From Azospira oryzae (GTDB lineage Bacteria > Pseudomonadota > Gammaproteobacteria > Burkholderiales > Rhodocyclaceae), in the NCBI RefSeq assembly GCF_004217225.1, contig NZ_SHKM01000001.1, positions 1,216,137 to 1,280,136 of the forward strand: a stretch of 64,000 nucleotides of DNA. Reading direction: 5' to 3'. Shown in pieces: positions 36,143-45,953 of this stretch (position 1 is the first letter of the stretch; each line of letters opens with the position of its first letter). The position numbers and the translations under genes are program-made. Under the pieces are notes generated by a model. It ran no database searches. It was not told where the DNA came from and saw only the letters and a list, made by a program, of their open reading frames with translations.

Positions 36143-37528
36143 TCAGGACTTTTTCTCGCGGTTTTTGTAAAAGGTGTCCCGCGGATTGCCGATCTTGCGC
36201 ACTTCCTTGGTGGCGAAAGGATTGTGGCTGGTGTTGAACTGGACCCGCAGGGGCGTGCCCTGCAGTTTGAACACTTCGCGGAAGGTATGTTCCAGGTAGC
36301 GGCGATAGCTTTCCGGCAGGGAATCCAAGGCGTTGCCGTGGATGACGATCAGGGGCGGGTTGGAGCCGCCCTGGTGGGCATAGCGCAGCTTGGGGCGGAA
36401 GATGCCGCCGTGACGGGGCGGCGCCTGGCGGGCCACGGCGTCCAGCAGCACCCGGGTCAGCTTGGGCGTGGGCAGCTTGGCCATGGCGGCGGCGTAGGCC
36501 CGGTCCACGGAGGTGAACAGCTTTTCCAGGCCCAGGCCCTTGAGGGCGGAAATGTAGTGGAAGGTGGCGAAGCTGAGGAATTTCAGCTTGTGTTCCAGAT
36601 CCACCTTGATGCGCTCGCGCCGGTAGGCGTCCAGACTGTCCCACTTGTTCACCGCCACCACCAGGGAGCGGCCGGATTCGACAACGAAACCGGCGATGTG
36701 GGCATCCTGGTCCGAGATGTCCTGGTCCGCATCCAGCACCAGCACCACCACGTTGGCGTCCTCGATGGACTGCAGGGTCTTCACCACGGAGAACTTCTCC
36801 ACGGCTTCGAAGACCTTGCCGCGGCGGCGCAGGCCGGCGGTGTCGATCAGGGTGTACTTGCGGCCGTTGCGCTCGAAGTCCACGAAAATGGCATCCCGGG
36901 TGGTGCCGGGCATGTCGAAGGCAATGACCCGCTCTTCGCCCATGAGGGCGTTGATGAGGGTGCTCTTGCCCACGTTGGGACGGCCGACGATGGCCACCCG
37001 GGGCGTTTCGTCCTTGGCGTCATCCTCGTCCGGCTCGGGAAAATCGGCCAGGGCCATTTCCACCAGATCCCGCACGCCGTCGCCGTGGGTGGCGGAAACG
37101 GGGAACGGCTCGCCCAGGCCCAGTTCGTAGAAGTCGGCGGCCACCACCGTGTGCTTCATGCCCTCGGCCTTGTTCACCGCCACCAGCACCGGGCGCTCCA
37201 GCTTGCGCAGCTTGTTGGCGATTTCCTTGTCCTGGGCGGTAATGCCGACGCGGCCGTCCACCACGAACACCACGGCGTCCGCTTCGGCGATGGCCTGCTC
37301 GGTCTGGCGCGCCATCTCGTGGAAAATGCCGTCCTTGGCCAGGGGCTCGAAGCCGCCGGTGTCCACCACCAGATAGGGCTTGCTACCCACCTTGCCGTGG
37401 CCGTAGTGGCGGTCCCGGGTCAGCCCGGGCAGGTCGGCGACGATGGCGTCACGGGTCTTGGTCAGGCGATTGAACAGGGTGGACTTGCCTACATTGGGCC
37501 GGCCGACCAGTACCAGGGTGGGTTTCAC
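36143..37528 (-). CDS. der: Ribosome biogenesis GTPase Der (EngA)
   Basis: 461 residues with the tandem G domains unique to Der. The first G1 motif ([12 protein letters not shown]) is at residue ~9 and the second ([12 protein letters not shown]) at ~185, followed by a KH-like C-terminal domain. It acts in 50S subunit assembly. The start codon is GTG (37526-37528). It lies 21 nt downstream of bamB in the standard hisS-yfgM-bamB-der order. Confidence 0.97.
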   Translation of the reverse strand: MKPTLVLVGRPNVGKSTLFNRLTKTRDAIVADLPGLTRDRHYGHGKVGSKPYLVVDTGGFEPLAKDGIFHEMARQTEQAIAEADAVVFVVDGRVGITAQDKEIANKLRKLERPVLVAVNKAEGMKHTVVAADFYELGLGEPFPVSATHGDGVRDLVEMALADFPEPDEDDAKDETPRVAIVGRPNVGKSTLINALMGEERVIAFDMPGTTRDAIFVDFERNGRKYTLIDTAGLRRRGKVFEAVEKFSVVKTLQSIEDANVVVLVLDADQDISDQDAHIAGFVVESGRSLVVAVNKWDSLDAYRRERIKVDLEHKLKFLSFATFHYISALKGLGLEKLFTSVDRAYAAAMAKLPTPKLTRVLLDAVARQAPPRHGGIFRPKLRYAHQGGSNPPLIVIHGNALDSLPESYRRYLEHTFREVFKLQGTPLRVQFNTSHNPFATKEVRKIGNPRDTFYKNREKKS

Positions 37529-37549
37529 GAGTAATGCTTTCTGCTTGGA

Positions 37550-38698
37550 TTATTGAACGTCGAGGGCGAACACGCCGCCGCCCTGGGTCTGGAACAGCCA
37601 GCCGCTGCCGTAGCTCTGGGGCGCCGCCACCACGGCAGTGCCGTCGGTGGTGAAGCGGGCGCTGAAGGAGCCGTCGTCCCGGTTGAGGAAGTGGATCACG
37701 CCCTTGACGTCACCCACCGCCACCAGGCCGTGGGCCACCCGGGGCATGGAGAGCTGGCGCAGGAAGAGCTTGTCCTGCTTCCACAGGGAGGTGCCGCGGA
37801 AACGGTCCAGGGCATGCACGGCGCCCTTGTCGTCGGCGACGTAGATATTGCGGCTGTCCATGGCCAGACCGGAGGCGGAGGACATGTCCCGGGCCCAGAT
37901 CAGGTTGCCGTTGGTCAGATCGAAGCAGGCGACGCGGCCCTGGTAGGCCACGGCGCACACCTGGGGACCGTCGAACACGGGGGGGCTGGTGATGTCGGCC
38001 ACCCGGTCCAGCTCGGTGGTGCCCTTGGGCAGGGCCACGGTGCCTTCCCAGACAGCGGCGCCGTTCTGCAGGGACACCGCCACCAGCTTGCCGCCGGGGA
38101 ACCCGGCGAAGACGTAGCGTTCGGAAATCACCGGCGGCGCCGCATTGCGCAGGGAGAGGGCCGGGTTGTTGCGCTGATAGACCCACTTGCGCTTGCCGTC
38201 GGCCGGATCGAAGCCGTAGAGGCGGTTGTCGCCGGTGCGCACGACGACGATGTCGGCGCTCACGGCTGCCGCCGCCAGGATGTCGGAACTGGCCCGGGCC
38301 TTCCACAGCTGCTTGCCGTCCTTGGCGTCGAAGGCAATGATTTCGCCCTTGGGCGTGCCCACCACCACCAGACGGCCGTCGCTACCGACACCACCGGAGA
38401 GGGGCTGGCCGGCAGAAACCTGCCAGGCCTGCTTGCCGTCGTCGAAACGGGTGACGCTGCCGTTGTTGGCGGCCACATAGACGCTGGAATCCACCACCGC
38501 CGGCGTGAAGACGTAGTCCTCAGCCTTGCCGGCCCGGCCCTGCCACAGGCTCACCACATTGACGCTGGGCTTGATGGTGTCCAGCTCGGCCATCTTGACC
38601 TTGGAGGAACTGGCGAAGGGATTGATCTTGTCCAGGGAAGAACAGCCGCCCAGGGCGGCTGCCAGCAGCAGGCTCAGGAGGGCGGGACGGAATTTCAC
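37550..38698 (-). CDS. bamB: Outer membrane assembly lipoprotein BamB
   Basis: 382 residues. It starts GTG (KFRPALLSLLLAAALGGCSS), with a lipobox before Cys 19, followed by PQQ-like beta-propeller repeats (GRLVVVGTPKGEIIAFDAKDG-type blades). BamB is the periplasmic propeller of the Bam complex that inserts outer-membrane proteins. The GTG overlaps the upstream yfgM-like stop (GTGA), so translation is likely coupled. A longer open frame upstream is a shadow of the yfgM-like gene. Confidence 0.95.
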   Translation of the reverse strand: MKFRPALLSLLLAAALGGCSSLDKINPFASSSKVKMAELDTIKPSVNVVSLWQGRAGKAEDYVFTPAVVDSSVYVAANNGSVTRFDDGKQAWQVSAGQPLSGGVGSDGRLVVVGTPKGEIIAFDAKDGKQLWKARASSDILAAAAVSADIVVVRTGDNRLYGFDPADGKRKWVYQRNNPALSLRNAAPPVISERYVFAGFPGGKLVAVSLQNGAAVWEGTVALPKGTTELDRVADITSPPVFDGPQVCAVAYQGRVACFDLTNGNLIWARDMSSASGLAMDSRNIYVADDKGAVHALDRFRGTSLWKQDKLFLRQLSMPRVAHGLVAVGDVKGVIHFLNRDDGSFSARFTTDGTAVVAAPQSYGSGWLFQTQGGGVFALDVQ

Positions 38699-39369
38699 TT
38701 GGCCTCTCCCAGGGCGTCGGCCTTCTGTTGCAGCACCTGACGGTAGGCGGCGGCCGCCTGGGCATCCTGAGCGCCGCTGCCAGCCTTGGCGGCGGCATCG
38801 ATGGCGGCCAGGGCGTCGGCGAAGGCCTTGCGGGCTTCGTCCTTCATGTCCTGGGCCAGGAAAATATCGCCACGCACTTCGGCATAGCGGGCCGCGAAGG
38901 CGGGTGCCGGCTTGGCTTCCACCTGCTTCAGGGCCTCGTCGTAGGACTTCTCGTCGAGCAGCACGGCGGCCAGGCGCAGACGCCCCAGGTCGCGCAGCTC
39001 GTCCTTGCCGTTCTCGGCCACCCAGGCCAGCTGCACCTTGGCGGTCTTCAGGTCGCCGCCGTCGAAGGCCACCTTGGCCGCGGTCAGGGCGCCGAGGGAG
39101 GCGTAGGTGGAGCCCTTGTAGTTTTCCAGCAGCTCGCCGGCAGCCGCCTTGAGGCGCTGGGCATCCCCCTCCAGGGCGGCCTTCTGCAGCACACCGAAAA
39201 CCACGGCGGCCTGGGCCGACTGGCGGCCCTGGTACCAGTTCCAGCCCTGCCAGCCGGCAACACCGATGGCGGCGGCGAGCAGGATGCTGGTCACCAGGTT
39301 GCCGTGCTGCTTCCACCAGGTCTTGATTTCGTCGAGCTGTTCCTGCTCCTGCAAGTCGTAGACGGCCAT
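38695..39369 (-). CDS. yfgM: YfgM-like TPR membrane protein
   Basis: 224 residues. A short cytoplasmic N-terminus rich in Glu/Gln, one transmembrane helix (LVTSILLAAAIGVAGWQGW) and a periplasmic TPR-like domain. YfgM associates with the SecYEG translocon and PpiD. The ATG overlaps the hisS stop by one base (TAATG), and its own stop overlaps the bamB start. Confidence 0.9.
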   Translation of the reverse strand: MAVYDLQEQEQLDEIKTWWKQHGNLVTSILLAAAIGVAGWQGWNWYQGRQSAQAAVVFGVLQKAALEGDAQRLKAAAGELLENYKGSTYASLGALTAAKVAFDGGDLKTAKVQLAWVAENGKDELRDLGRLRLAAVLLDEKSYDEALKQVEAKPAPAFAARYAEVRGDIFLAQDMKDEARKAFADALAAIDAAAKAGSGAQDAQAAAAYRQVLQQKADALGEAK

Positions 39370-40667
39370 TATTCCTCTTCCCAATCAATGATTGAATCCA
39401 TCAGGGTGGCAGGCAGATCATCCACCTTCACCCGCTGTTGTTCGCCCTTCTCGCCGTCGGCGCTGCGCAGGGACTTGAGGCTCACCTCCCCTGCCGCCGC
39501 CTCGTCGTCGCCGATGATCACGGCGAAGGCAGCACCGCTGCCGTCGGCCTTTTTCATCTGGCTCTTGAAGCTGCCGCCGCCGCAATTGAGGAGCACGGCC
39601 AGGCCGTTGTCCCGCAGCCCTTCGGCGACGCGGAAGGCGAGCCGGCTGGCGGCCTCGCCCTGGTGCACCACGTACACATCCACCGGCTCCGGATTGCCCG
39701 CCAGATCCTGGTCCTGGATCAGGGCGATGAGGCGTTCCACCCCCATGGCAAAGCCGCAGGCGGGCGTGGGCTTGCCGCCCAGCTGCTCCACCAGGCCGTC
39801 GTAGCGGCCGCCGGCACAAACCGTACCCTGGGCGCCAAGGCGGTCGGTGACCCATTCGAACACGGTCAGGTTGTAGTAGTCCAGCCCCCGCACCAGGCGC
39901 GGATTCACCGTATAGGGCTGGCCGGCATCCCGCAGCACCTGCTGCACGCCTTCAAAGTGGGCCAGGGATTCGGCGCCGAGGAAGTCGATCAGCTTGGGGG
40001 CGTTGGCGCACAGCTCCTGCATGTCCGGATTCTTGGTATCCAGGATGCGCAGGGGATTGGTGTGCAGGCGGCGCTGGGAATCCTCGTCCAGCCGGTCGGC
40101 ATTGGCCTGGAAATAGGCGATCAGCTCGGCCCGGTGCCGGGCCCGCTCTTCGGGCTGGCCCAGGCTGTTAATCTGCAGGGTGATGCCTTCCAGACCCAGG
40201 TCGTCCCACAGGCGGGCGCCCATGAGAATCTGCTCCGCGTCCACATCGGGACCGGCGAAGCCGAAGGACTCCACGCCCACCTGGTGGAACTGGCGGTAGC
40301 GGCCGCGCTGGGGCCGCTCGTGGCGGAACATCTGGCCCATGTAGTAGAGGCGGCGCGGATGCTGGGCCGCCAGGCTGTGCTGGATCACGGCACGGACGCA
40401 ACCGGCGGTGCCTTCGGGGCGCAGGGTGAGGTTTTCACCGTTGAGGGCATCCTCGAAGGAATACATTTCCTTCTCGACGATGTCCGTGACCTCGCCGATG
40501 GCCCGCTTGAAGAGGCCGGTGGGCTCCACGACGGGCATGCGGATGGGGCGGTAGCCGTAGCTGTGCAGCCAGGAACGGACGACCTCCTCGAAGCGCTCCC
40601 ACAGCTCGGCTTCGTCGGGGAGGATGTCGTTCATGCCGCGGACGGCTTGTAGTGTTTTCTGACTCAT
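39369..40667 (-). CDS. hisS: Histidyl-tRNA synthetase
   Basis: 432 residues, class II synthetase. The start [17 protein letters not shown] is preceded by CCAGG. Motif 2 ([17 protein letters not shown]), the histidine loops ([15 protein letters not shown]) and motif 3 ([10 protein letters not shown]) are complete, and a C-terminal anticodon-binding domain follows. It differs from hisZ at 30973-32127, which lacks these features. Confidence 0.98.
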   Translation of the reverse strand: MSQKTLQAVRGMNDILPDEAELWERFEEVVRSWLHSYGYRPIRMPVVEPTGLFKRAIGEVTDIVEKEMYSFEDALNGENLTLRPEGTAGCVRAVIQHSLAAQHPRRLYYMGQMFRHERPQRGRYRQFHQVGVESFGFAGPDVDAEQILMGARLWDDLGLEGITLQINSLGQPEERARHRAELIAYFQANADRLDEDSQRRLHTNPLRILDTKNPDMQELCANAPKLIDFLGAESLAHFEGVQQVLRDAGQPYTVNPRLVRGLDYYNLTVFEWVTDRLGAQGTVCAGGRYDGLVEQLGGKPTPACGFAMGVERLIALIQDQDLAGNPEPVDVYVVHQGEAASRLAFRVAEGLRDNGLAVLLNCGGGSFKSQMKKADGSGAAFAVIIGDDEAAAGEVSLKSLRSADGEKGEQQRVKVDDLPATLMDSIIDWEEE

Positions 40668-40690
40668 AAACCTGGTTTCATTATCGGGAA

Positions 40691-40723
40691 GGGCCGGACA
40701 CCGCCCACAGGCGGCGCCGGCCC
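40691..40723 (-). other. Hairpin between ispG and hisS
   Basis: A GGGCCGG / CCGGCCC stem (7 bp) encloses 19 nt that can form a second short GC stem. It lies in the 69-nt spacer, just ahead of the hisS leader. There is no T-run, so it is not a clear terminator; it may be an mRNA-stability or attenuation element. Confidence 0.4.
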
Positions 40724-40736
40724 CGGTCCCTGGCAA

Positions 40737-41975
40737 TCACGGATGCAGTTTGCGTTGGTAGGTACGGGCCACGTAGCGATCCACGATGGCCTTGAATTCT
40801 TCGGCGATATTGTCGCCCCGCAGGGTAACCGTCTTTTCCCCGTCCTCAAACACCGGTGCCGCCGGCACTTCGCCGGTGCCGGGCAGGGAAATGCCGATGT
40901 TGGCGTGCTTGCTCTCGCCCGGGCCGTTGACCACGCAGCCCATGACCGCCAAGGTCATGTTCTCCACGCCGTCGTACTCGGTGCGCCACTGGGGCATCTG
41001 GGCCCGCACATACTCCTGGATGGTGGAAGCCAGTTCCTGGAAGAAAGTGCTGGTGGTGCGGCCGCAGCCGGGACAGGCCGCCACCATGGGGGTGAAGGCG
41101 CGCAGGCCCATGGTCTGCAGCATTTCCTGGGCGACGATGACTTCGCCGGTACGCTTGCCGCCGGGCTCGGGGGTCAGGGAGACGCGGATGGTGTCGCCGA
41201 TACCTTCCTGCAGCAGCACGCCCATGGCGGCAGTGGAAGCGACGATACCCTTGCTGCCCATGCCGGCTTCGGTCAGGCCCAGGTGCAGGGCAAAACGGGA
41301 ACGGGCCGACAGCTCCCGATAGATGGCGATCAGGTCCTGCACCCCGGAAACCTTGCAGGAGAGGACGATGTGGTCGGCCGGCAGGCCAATCTCCACGGCC
41401 TTCTCCGCCGACTCCAGGGCCGAGGTGACCATGGCCTCGCGCATGATCTGCACCGCGTCCTTGGGTTCGGGCCGCTTGGCGTTCTCGTCCATGATGCGGG
41501 CCAGCAGGTCCTGGTCCAGGCTGCCCCAGTTCACGCCGATGCGCACCGGCTTGTCGTACTTGCAGGCCAGCTCGATCATCTGGGCGAACTGCTCGTCCCG
41601 CTTCTTGCCATGGCCCACATTGCCCGGGTTGATGCGGTACTTGGCCAGGGCCTGGGCACACTCCGGATGGTCGGTGAGCAGGCGGTGGCCGTTGTAGTGG
41701 AAGTCGCCGATGAGGGGCACGGAGAGGCCGAGGCGATCCAGGTGCTCGCGGATCTTCGGCACGGCCGCAGCCGCTTCCGGCGTGTTCACGGTGATGCGCA
41801 CCAGCTCGGAACCGGCCCGGGCCAGTTCGGCCGTCTGCAGGGCGGTGGCGAGGTAGTCCTCGGTGTCCGTGTTGGTCATGGACTGGACCACCACCGGGGC
41901 ATCGCCGCCGATGGTGACGCCGCCCACCTTCACGCCCAGGGTCGGGCGACGGGGAATGGAATAGGGATCAGACAT
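40737..41975 (-). CDS. ispG: 4-hydroxy-3-methylbut-2-enyl diphosphate synthase
   Basis: 412 residues. The 4Fe-4S cysteines are in ACPGCGRT and in CVVNGPGES, and the substrate-barrel motif VGVNWGSLD is present. IspG reduces MEcPP to HMBPP, the penultimate step of the MEP isoprenoid pathway, using flavodoxin or ferredoxin electrons. It follows rodZ by 3 nt. Confidence 0.97.
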   Translation of the reverse strand: MSDPYSIPRRPTLGVKVGGVTIGGDAPVVVQSMTNTDTEDYLATALQTAELARAGSELVRITVNTPEAAAAVPKIREHLDRLGLSVPLIGDFHYNGHRLLTDHPECAQALAKYRINPGNVGHGKKRDEQFAQMIELACKYDKPVRIGVNWGSLDQDLLARIMDENAKRPEPKDAVQIMREAMVTSALESAEKAVEIGLPADHIVLSCKVSGVQDLIAIYRELSARSRFALHLGLTEAGMGSKGIVASTAAMGVLLQEGIGDTIRVSLTPEPGGKRTGEVIVAQEMLQTMGLRAFTPMVAACPGCGRTTSTFFQELASTIQEYVRAQMPQWRTEYDGVENMTLAVMGCVVNGPGESKHANIGISLPGTGEVPAAPVFEDGEKTVTLRGDNIAEEFKAIVDRYVARTYQRKLHP

Positions 41976-41978
41976 GGA

Positions 41979-42938
41979 TCAATCGAGGCTGACGCGGGCC
42001 ACGTCGTCCTTGCTGCGGGGTTCCAGAGGCACATCCCGGCCCTTGTAGGTCAGCTTGACGTGGGATGCATTGCCCACCACCAGGGAGAAGGGAGGCACAC
42101 CTTCCACTTCCCGTTCGCTGCCGGCGGGGTTGAGTTGGGAAAAGACGATCTGGCCGCTCTTGTCCTTCACTTCGACCCAGGAGGGCTGCTCGAAGCGGAA
42201 CTTGAAGCGGGCCTGGCCGGCGGCCACGGCGCCACTGGGGGCCGGGGGAGAAACCGTGACCGGAGCGGGGGCGGCCACGGCAGCGGGAGCTGCTGCTGCC
42301 ACAGGAGCCGGTGCTGCGGCTGCGACTGCGGCCGCAGCAGGCGGCACAACGGTAGCTGGCGCCTGCTCCGGAACCCCGGTGGCGGCAGCTTCGCTGCTGT
42401 TGCCTTCGGCCGGAGCAGCAGGCGGGAAGGCCTGCTCGGGCTCCGCTTCGGCGGCGGTTTCAGCGACGGGCTCGGGCTCCGGCGCGGACTGCCAGAAATC
42501 GGCCGGCACCAGGAAATAGGCGGCCACGGCCACCCCCACCATGAGGGCGGCGCCGGCCACGGCGGCCAGATCGCGGCGCTTGCCCTGGCCCGGCTGGGGC
42601 AGGGAGGCGGCGGAGGCTTCGGGCAGCACGATGTTGGGATTGTCCGGGGTCTGGGCCGCCTTGATCTGCTGCAGCAGGGGCGTGGCGTCCAGATGCAGCA
42701 GCCGAGCGTAATTGCGGATGAAGCCGAGGACGAAGGTCTGGCCCGGCAAGGCGTCCCAGTTGTCGCTCTCCAGGGCATCGACCTGGCGATAGCTGATTTT
42801 CAGCAACTGGGCCACATCGGCAACGGACATCTGACGGGATTCCCGCGCCTGGCGCAGGACGAGGCCAACACTGACCTCGGGCCGGGACTCCGCGGCGGGA
42901 GATTCCTCGGCCAGGGTTTCTTGAACGAGTTCGCTCAT
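41979..42938 (-). CDS. rodZ: Cytoskeletal protein RodZ
   Basis: 319 residues. An N-terminal Xre-type helix-turn-helix (GLVLRQARESRQMSVADVAQ at ~25-95) binds MreB. A transmembrane helix (~140-160), a long Ala/Pro/Val-rich periplasmic linker and a C-terminal DUF4115 beta domain (WVEVKDKSGQIVFSQLNPAG) follow. It sets rod shape. The ATG overlaps the pilW stop by 4 nt. Confidence 0.94.
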   Translation of the reverse strand: MSELVQETLAEESPAAESRPEVSVGLVLRQARESRQMSVADVAQLLKISYRQVDALESDNWDALPGQTFVLGFIRNYARLLHLDATPLLQQIKAAQTPDNPNIVLPEASAASLPQPGQGKRRDLAAVAGAALMVGVAVAAYFLVPADFWQSAPEPEPVAETAAEAEPEQAFPPAAPAEGNSSEAAATGVPEQAPATVVPPAAAAVAAAAPAPVAAAAPAAVAAPAPVTVSPPAPSGAVAAGQARFKFRFEQPSWVEVKDKSGQIVFSQLNPAGSEREVEGVPPFSLVVGNASHVKLTYKGRDVPLEPRSKDDVARVSLD

Positions 42939-43753
42939 TCGAAATTGCCTTTCAAGAGGGCCTGGGTTTCCCGGGAGCCCGGGAAACGGCGGCGCAACTG
43001 GGCGTTGTAACTGGCCTCTTCGGCCCGGTCCCCGAGCTTGCGGGCCAGGCGCAGGCCCAGCCACAGGGATTCGGGAGTGGGATCGCTGGCCTTGTGGAAT
43101 TCGCGCACCAGCCGGTAGGACTCGTCCAGGTCATCCTGGCGGTACTTGAGGCCGGCCATGGCCAAGGTGGCCTGGAAATCGTTGCGGGCGAGGCGCAGCG
43201 CCCGGAAATAGTAGTTTTCCGCGCCTTTCAGGTCGCCGATTTTCTCCGAGCACCGGCCCGCATTCAGATAGGCACGCTCCGGCGTCGGGTAGAGCGGGTT
43301 CTTGATGGCGTTGTTGAAGTAGGCGATGGATTCCTTCTCCCGCCCGACCTGGCAGAGGAACCAGCCGAAGTTGTTGTTGATTTCGGGGTCGTTGCCGGCA
43401 AGGGACAGGGCGCGACGGAAGCTCTGCTCCGCCGCCTCGTTTTCCCGCAGGTCCATGTGCACCAGGCCCAGCACGTTGTGGGCCGGGGCATAGCTGGAAT
43501 CGGCGGCGATGGCAATGCGCAGCTCCTCCAGGGCCGTGGCCAGCTGGCCGTCCTGGAAGTACAGGGCCCCCAGCTCGGTATGGATCTTGGCCGAATTGCG
43601 GGCATTGCCGGTGACCGTCATCTGGGACTGGGGACCTTCGGCCAGGGGCTGGCTGGAGGGGACACTGGGATTGCTGTTGCAGGCCGTCACCAGGGCCGCC
43701 AGGCAGCACATCAGAAGCGGGAGCGTGGGCAGCCGGAAGGGGGTCTTGCTCAT
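42935..43753 (-). CDS. pilW: Type IV pilus biogenesis lipoprotein PilW/PilF
   Basis: 272 residues. Signal peptide with lipobox (LAALVTAC), then tandem TPR repeats ([35 protein letters not shown]). PilW/PilF is the outer-membrane pilotin needed for PilQ secretin assembly. An AGGAG site precedes the ATG. It overlaps rlmN upstream and rodZ downstream by 4 nt each. Confidence 0.92.
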   Translation of the reverse strand: MSKTPFRLPTLPLLMCCLAALVTACNSNPSVPSSQPLAEGPQSQMTVTGNARNSAKIHTELGALYFQDGQLATALEELRIAIAADSSYAPAHNVLGLVHMDLRENEAAEQSFRRALSLAGNDPEINNNFGWFLCQVGREKESIAYFNNAIKNPLYPTPERAYLNAGRCSEKIGDLKGAENYYFRALRLARNDFQATLAMAGLKYRQDDLDESYRLVREFHKASDPTPESLWLGLRLARKLGDRAEEASYNAQLRRRFPGSRETQALLKGNFE

Positions 43754-44853
43754 GGTCGCATCTCCTGAATCGGGATGGTCCGCCGTTCGTTGCGCCGGGT
43801 CTTGTCCTGCACCTGACCGGCCAGCTGGCCGCAGGCCGCATCGATGTCGTCGCCCCGGGTCTTGCGGGTGGTGGTGACGACGCCGGCCTGGATGAGGATG
43901 TCGGCAAAACGACGGATGCGCTCCGCCTTGGAGCGGCGGAAGGGCGATCCCGGGAAGGGATTGAAGGGAATCAGGTTGAACTTGCAGGGCACGTCGCGGG
44001 TGATGGCCAGCAGTTCCCGGGCATGGGCATCGCTGTCGTTCACCCCGTCGAGCATCACGTATTCGAAGGTCACGAAATCCCGCGGCGCCTTTTCCAGGTA
44101 ACGCTGGCAGGCAGCCATCAGTTCCGCGATGGGGTATTTCTGGTTGATCGGCACCAGCTCGTCCCGCAGCTTGTCGTTGGGGGCGTGCAGGGAGACGGCC
44201 AGGGCCACCGGGCATTCATCCCGCAGGCGGTCCATGGCCGGCACCAGGCCGGAAGTGGAGACGGTGACGCGGCGACGGGAAAGACCGTAGGCGTTGTCGT
44301 CCAGCATCAGTTTGAGGGCGGCGACGGCGGCCTCGAAATTGGCCAGGGGCTCGCCCATGCCCATCAGCACCACATTGCTGATGATGCGTTCGGCCTTGTC
44401 CGGGTGGCGGGGATCGACCCCCAGGGCCCGGTTGGCCTGCCACAGCTGACCGATGATCTCGGACACGGCCAGGTTGCGGTTGAATCCTTGTTTGCCGGTG
44501 GAGCAGAAGGCGCAGTCCAGGGCGCAGCCGGCCTGGGTGGAAATGCACAGGGTGCCCCGGTCGTCTTCCGGGATGAACACCGTTTCCACCGCATTGCCGT
44601 TGCCCACGTCGAAGAGGAACTTGCGCGTGCCGTCGTCGGACAGCTTGTCGCTGACGATGGCTGGGGGCAGCACGACCGCATTGGCCTTGAGCATTTCACG
44701 CAGGCTCTTGGCGATGTCGGTCATGGCATCGAAATCGGCCTGGCCGAAGTGATGCATCCAGCGCAGCACCTGGCGCGCCCGGAAGGGCTTCTCGCCACGG
44801 GCGGCGAACCAGGCCGTCAGGCCTTCGGCATCGAAATCGAGCAGGTTTTGCAT
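43750..44853 (-). CDS. rlmN: 23S rRNA/tRNA adenine-C2 methyltransferase RlmN
   Basis: 367 residues, radical SAM enzyme. The cluster motif is [11 protein letters not shown], and the second catalytic Cys is near the C-terminus in DAACGQLAG. It methylates A2503 of 23S rRNA and A37 of some tRNAs. The ATG at 44853 begins MQNLLDFD as usual in the family; a TTG at 44883 is less likely. Confidence 0.96.
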   Translation of the reverse strand: MQNLLDFDAEGLTAWFAARGEKPFRARQVLRWMHHFGQADFDAMTDIAKSLREMLKANAVVLPPAIVSDKLSDDGTRKFLFDVGNGNAVETVFIPEDDRGTLCISTQAGCALDCAFCSTGKQGFNRNLAVSEIIGQLWQANRALGVDPRHPDKAERIISNVVLMGMGEPLANFEAAVAALKLMLDDNAYGLSRRRVTVSTSGLVPAMDRLRDECPVALAVSLHAPNDKLRDELVPINQKYPIAELMAACQRYLEKAPRDFVTFEYVMLDGVNDSDAHARELLAITRDVPCKFNLIPFNPFPGSPFRRSKAERIRRFADILIQAGVVTTTRKTRGDDIDAACGQLAGQVQDKTRRNERRTIPIQEMRP

Positions 44854-44885
44854 CTGGGACTCTGATTGGGTGAGGGGGAACAACG

Positions 44886-44911
44886 AAAAAGCGGGACCGT
44901 CAGACCCCGCT
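44886..44911 (-). terminator. Terminator between ndk and rlmN
   Basis: On the minus strand, AGCGGG / CCCGCT with a 10-nt loop is followed by TTTTT. It lies 13 nt after the ndk stop, so ndk may be mostly monocistronic with partial read-through into rlmN. Confidence 0.75.
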
Positions 44912-44924
44912 CACCCGACTCCGA

Positions 44925-45353
44925 TTAGCGACCGGAGTAAACGTTCATCGCCGGGAAGAAGAAGGCGATTTCGTTGGCAGCGGTTTCGGCGGCGTCGGAG
45001 CCGTGCACGGCGTTGGCGTCGATGGATTCAGCGAAGTCGGCGCGGATGGTGCCCGGCTCGGCCTTCTTGGGGTCGGTGGCGCCCATCAGGTCGCGGTTCT
45101 TGGCGATGGCGTTTTCGCCTTCCAGCACCTGGATCATGACGGGGCCGGAGATCATGAAGGACACCAGATCCTTGAAGAAGGGGCGTTCCTTGTGCACGGC
45201 GTAGAACTTGCCGGCTTCTTCGGCAGACAGCCAGGCCATCTTGGAAGCAACGATCTTCAGACCGTTGGTTTCGAAACGGGAGTAGATCTTGCCGATGACG
45301 TTCTTGGCGACGGCGTCGGGTTTGATGATGGAAAGGGTGCGTTCGATAGCCAT
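44925..45353 (-). CDS. ndk: Nucleoside diphosphate kinase
   Basis: 142 residues. The active-site His lies in [12 protein letters not shown], and the N-terminal [12 protein letters not shown] and the RFETNGLKI segment are canonical. It transfers gamma-phosphate between NTPs and NDPs. The ATG at 45353 is preceded by GGAG; a GTG two codons earlier is less likely. Confidence 0.97.
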   Translation of the reverse strand: MAIERTLSIIKPDAVAKNVIGKIYSRFETNGLKIVASKMAWLSAEEAGKFYAVHKERPFFKDLVSFMISGPVMIQVLEGENAIAKNRDLMGATDPKKAEPGTIRADFAESIDANAVHGSDAAETAANEIAFFFPAMNVYSGR

Positions 45354-45494
45354 GGTCACTCCGTGAATAGCTGGGTTTGGAAATAACTTTATATTTTACC
45401 AGACCTTAGGGGAGAACCCCAGCCCGGACGCCATTTCCGCACCTTGGCAGCACCACGGCAGCCGCCATCCCCGCCCCGGGGCCGGGACGGGAAA

Positions 45495-45530
45495 CCGGCC
45501 GCCCTCCCCTGACGGGAAGGCGGCCGCCGG
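45495..45530 (-). terminator. Hairpin after fixX
   Basis: GC-rich arms (CCGGCCGCC region at 45495-45503 against GGCGGCCG at 45518-45525) form a strong stem 4 nt past the fixX stop. Only a short TTT follows on the minus strand, so termination is plausible but not certain. Confidence 0.45.
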
Positions 45531-45533
45531 AAC

Positions 45534-45818
45534 TCAACCGAACTTGAAGAGGATGCCGAAGCCGGCCCGGGGATAGTTCCAGTCCACGTTGCCGTGGGTG
45601 TCGCAGACCACCCGGCAGGTACCGCATTCCAGGCAGCCGTCGGTGATCAGGCCGATCTTGCCCTCCTCGAAGGACCAGCAGCCGGCCGGACAGCAAACGA
45701 CGCAGGCCCGGCTGACGCAGCCGTCGTTGCAGACGGATTCGTTCTTGATGCGGATATGGGGCCGATCCGCATCGACCCGGTAGCGGTTCTGGAACAGCTT
45801 TTCTTCGACTTTCATCAT
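45534..45818 (-). CDS. fixX: FixX ferredoxin-like protein
   Basis: 94 residues. Two cysteine groups, CNDGCVSRACVVCCPAGC and CLECGTCRVVC, form the 4Fe-4S sites of the FixX/YdiT family, and the chain ends with the typical GFGILFKFG. FixX accepts electrons from the FixC flavoprotein. It is the last gene of fixABCX, separated from fixC by 135 nt holding a dyad-rich repeat. An AAGGA site supports the ATG at 45818. Confidence 0.95.
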   Translation of the reverse strand: MMKVEEKLFQNRYRVDADRPHIRIKNESVCNDGCVSRACVVCCPAGCWSFEEGKIGLITDGCLECGTCRVVCDTHGNVDWNYPRAGFGILFKFG

Positions 45819-45873
45819 GATCTATGTCCTTTTGAAGCGCTGCGCCCAAGGGAAACAGCGTGAAGCGCAGCGA

Positions 45874-45934
45874 TCCTGGCCAGGCGTGCCGCCGCAGGCA
45901 GTACAGCTAGTACGGCAAGGCGACACGGCCAGGA
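45874..45934. repeat. Palindromic repeat-like element between fixC and fixX
   Basis: TCCTGGCC (45874-45881) pairs with GGCCAGGA (45927-45934). After a 4-nt offset, GTGCCGCC pairs with GGCGACAC with one mismatch. The centre holds GTAC-AGCTA-GTAC (45901-45913). The whole forms a long imperfect hairpin in an otherwise tight operon. It looks like a REP/MITE-type dispersed element, but only this copy was seen in the window. Confidence 0.6.
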
Positions 45935-45953
45935 CCATTTTGTTGGCCCTTCC

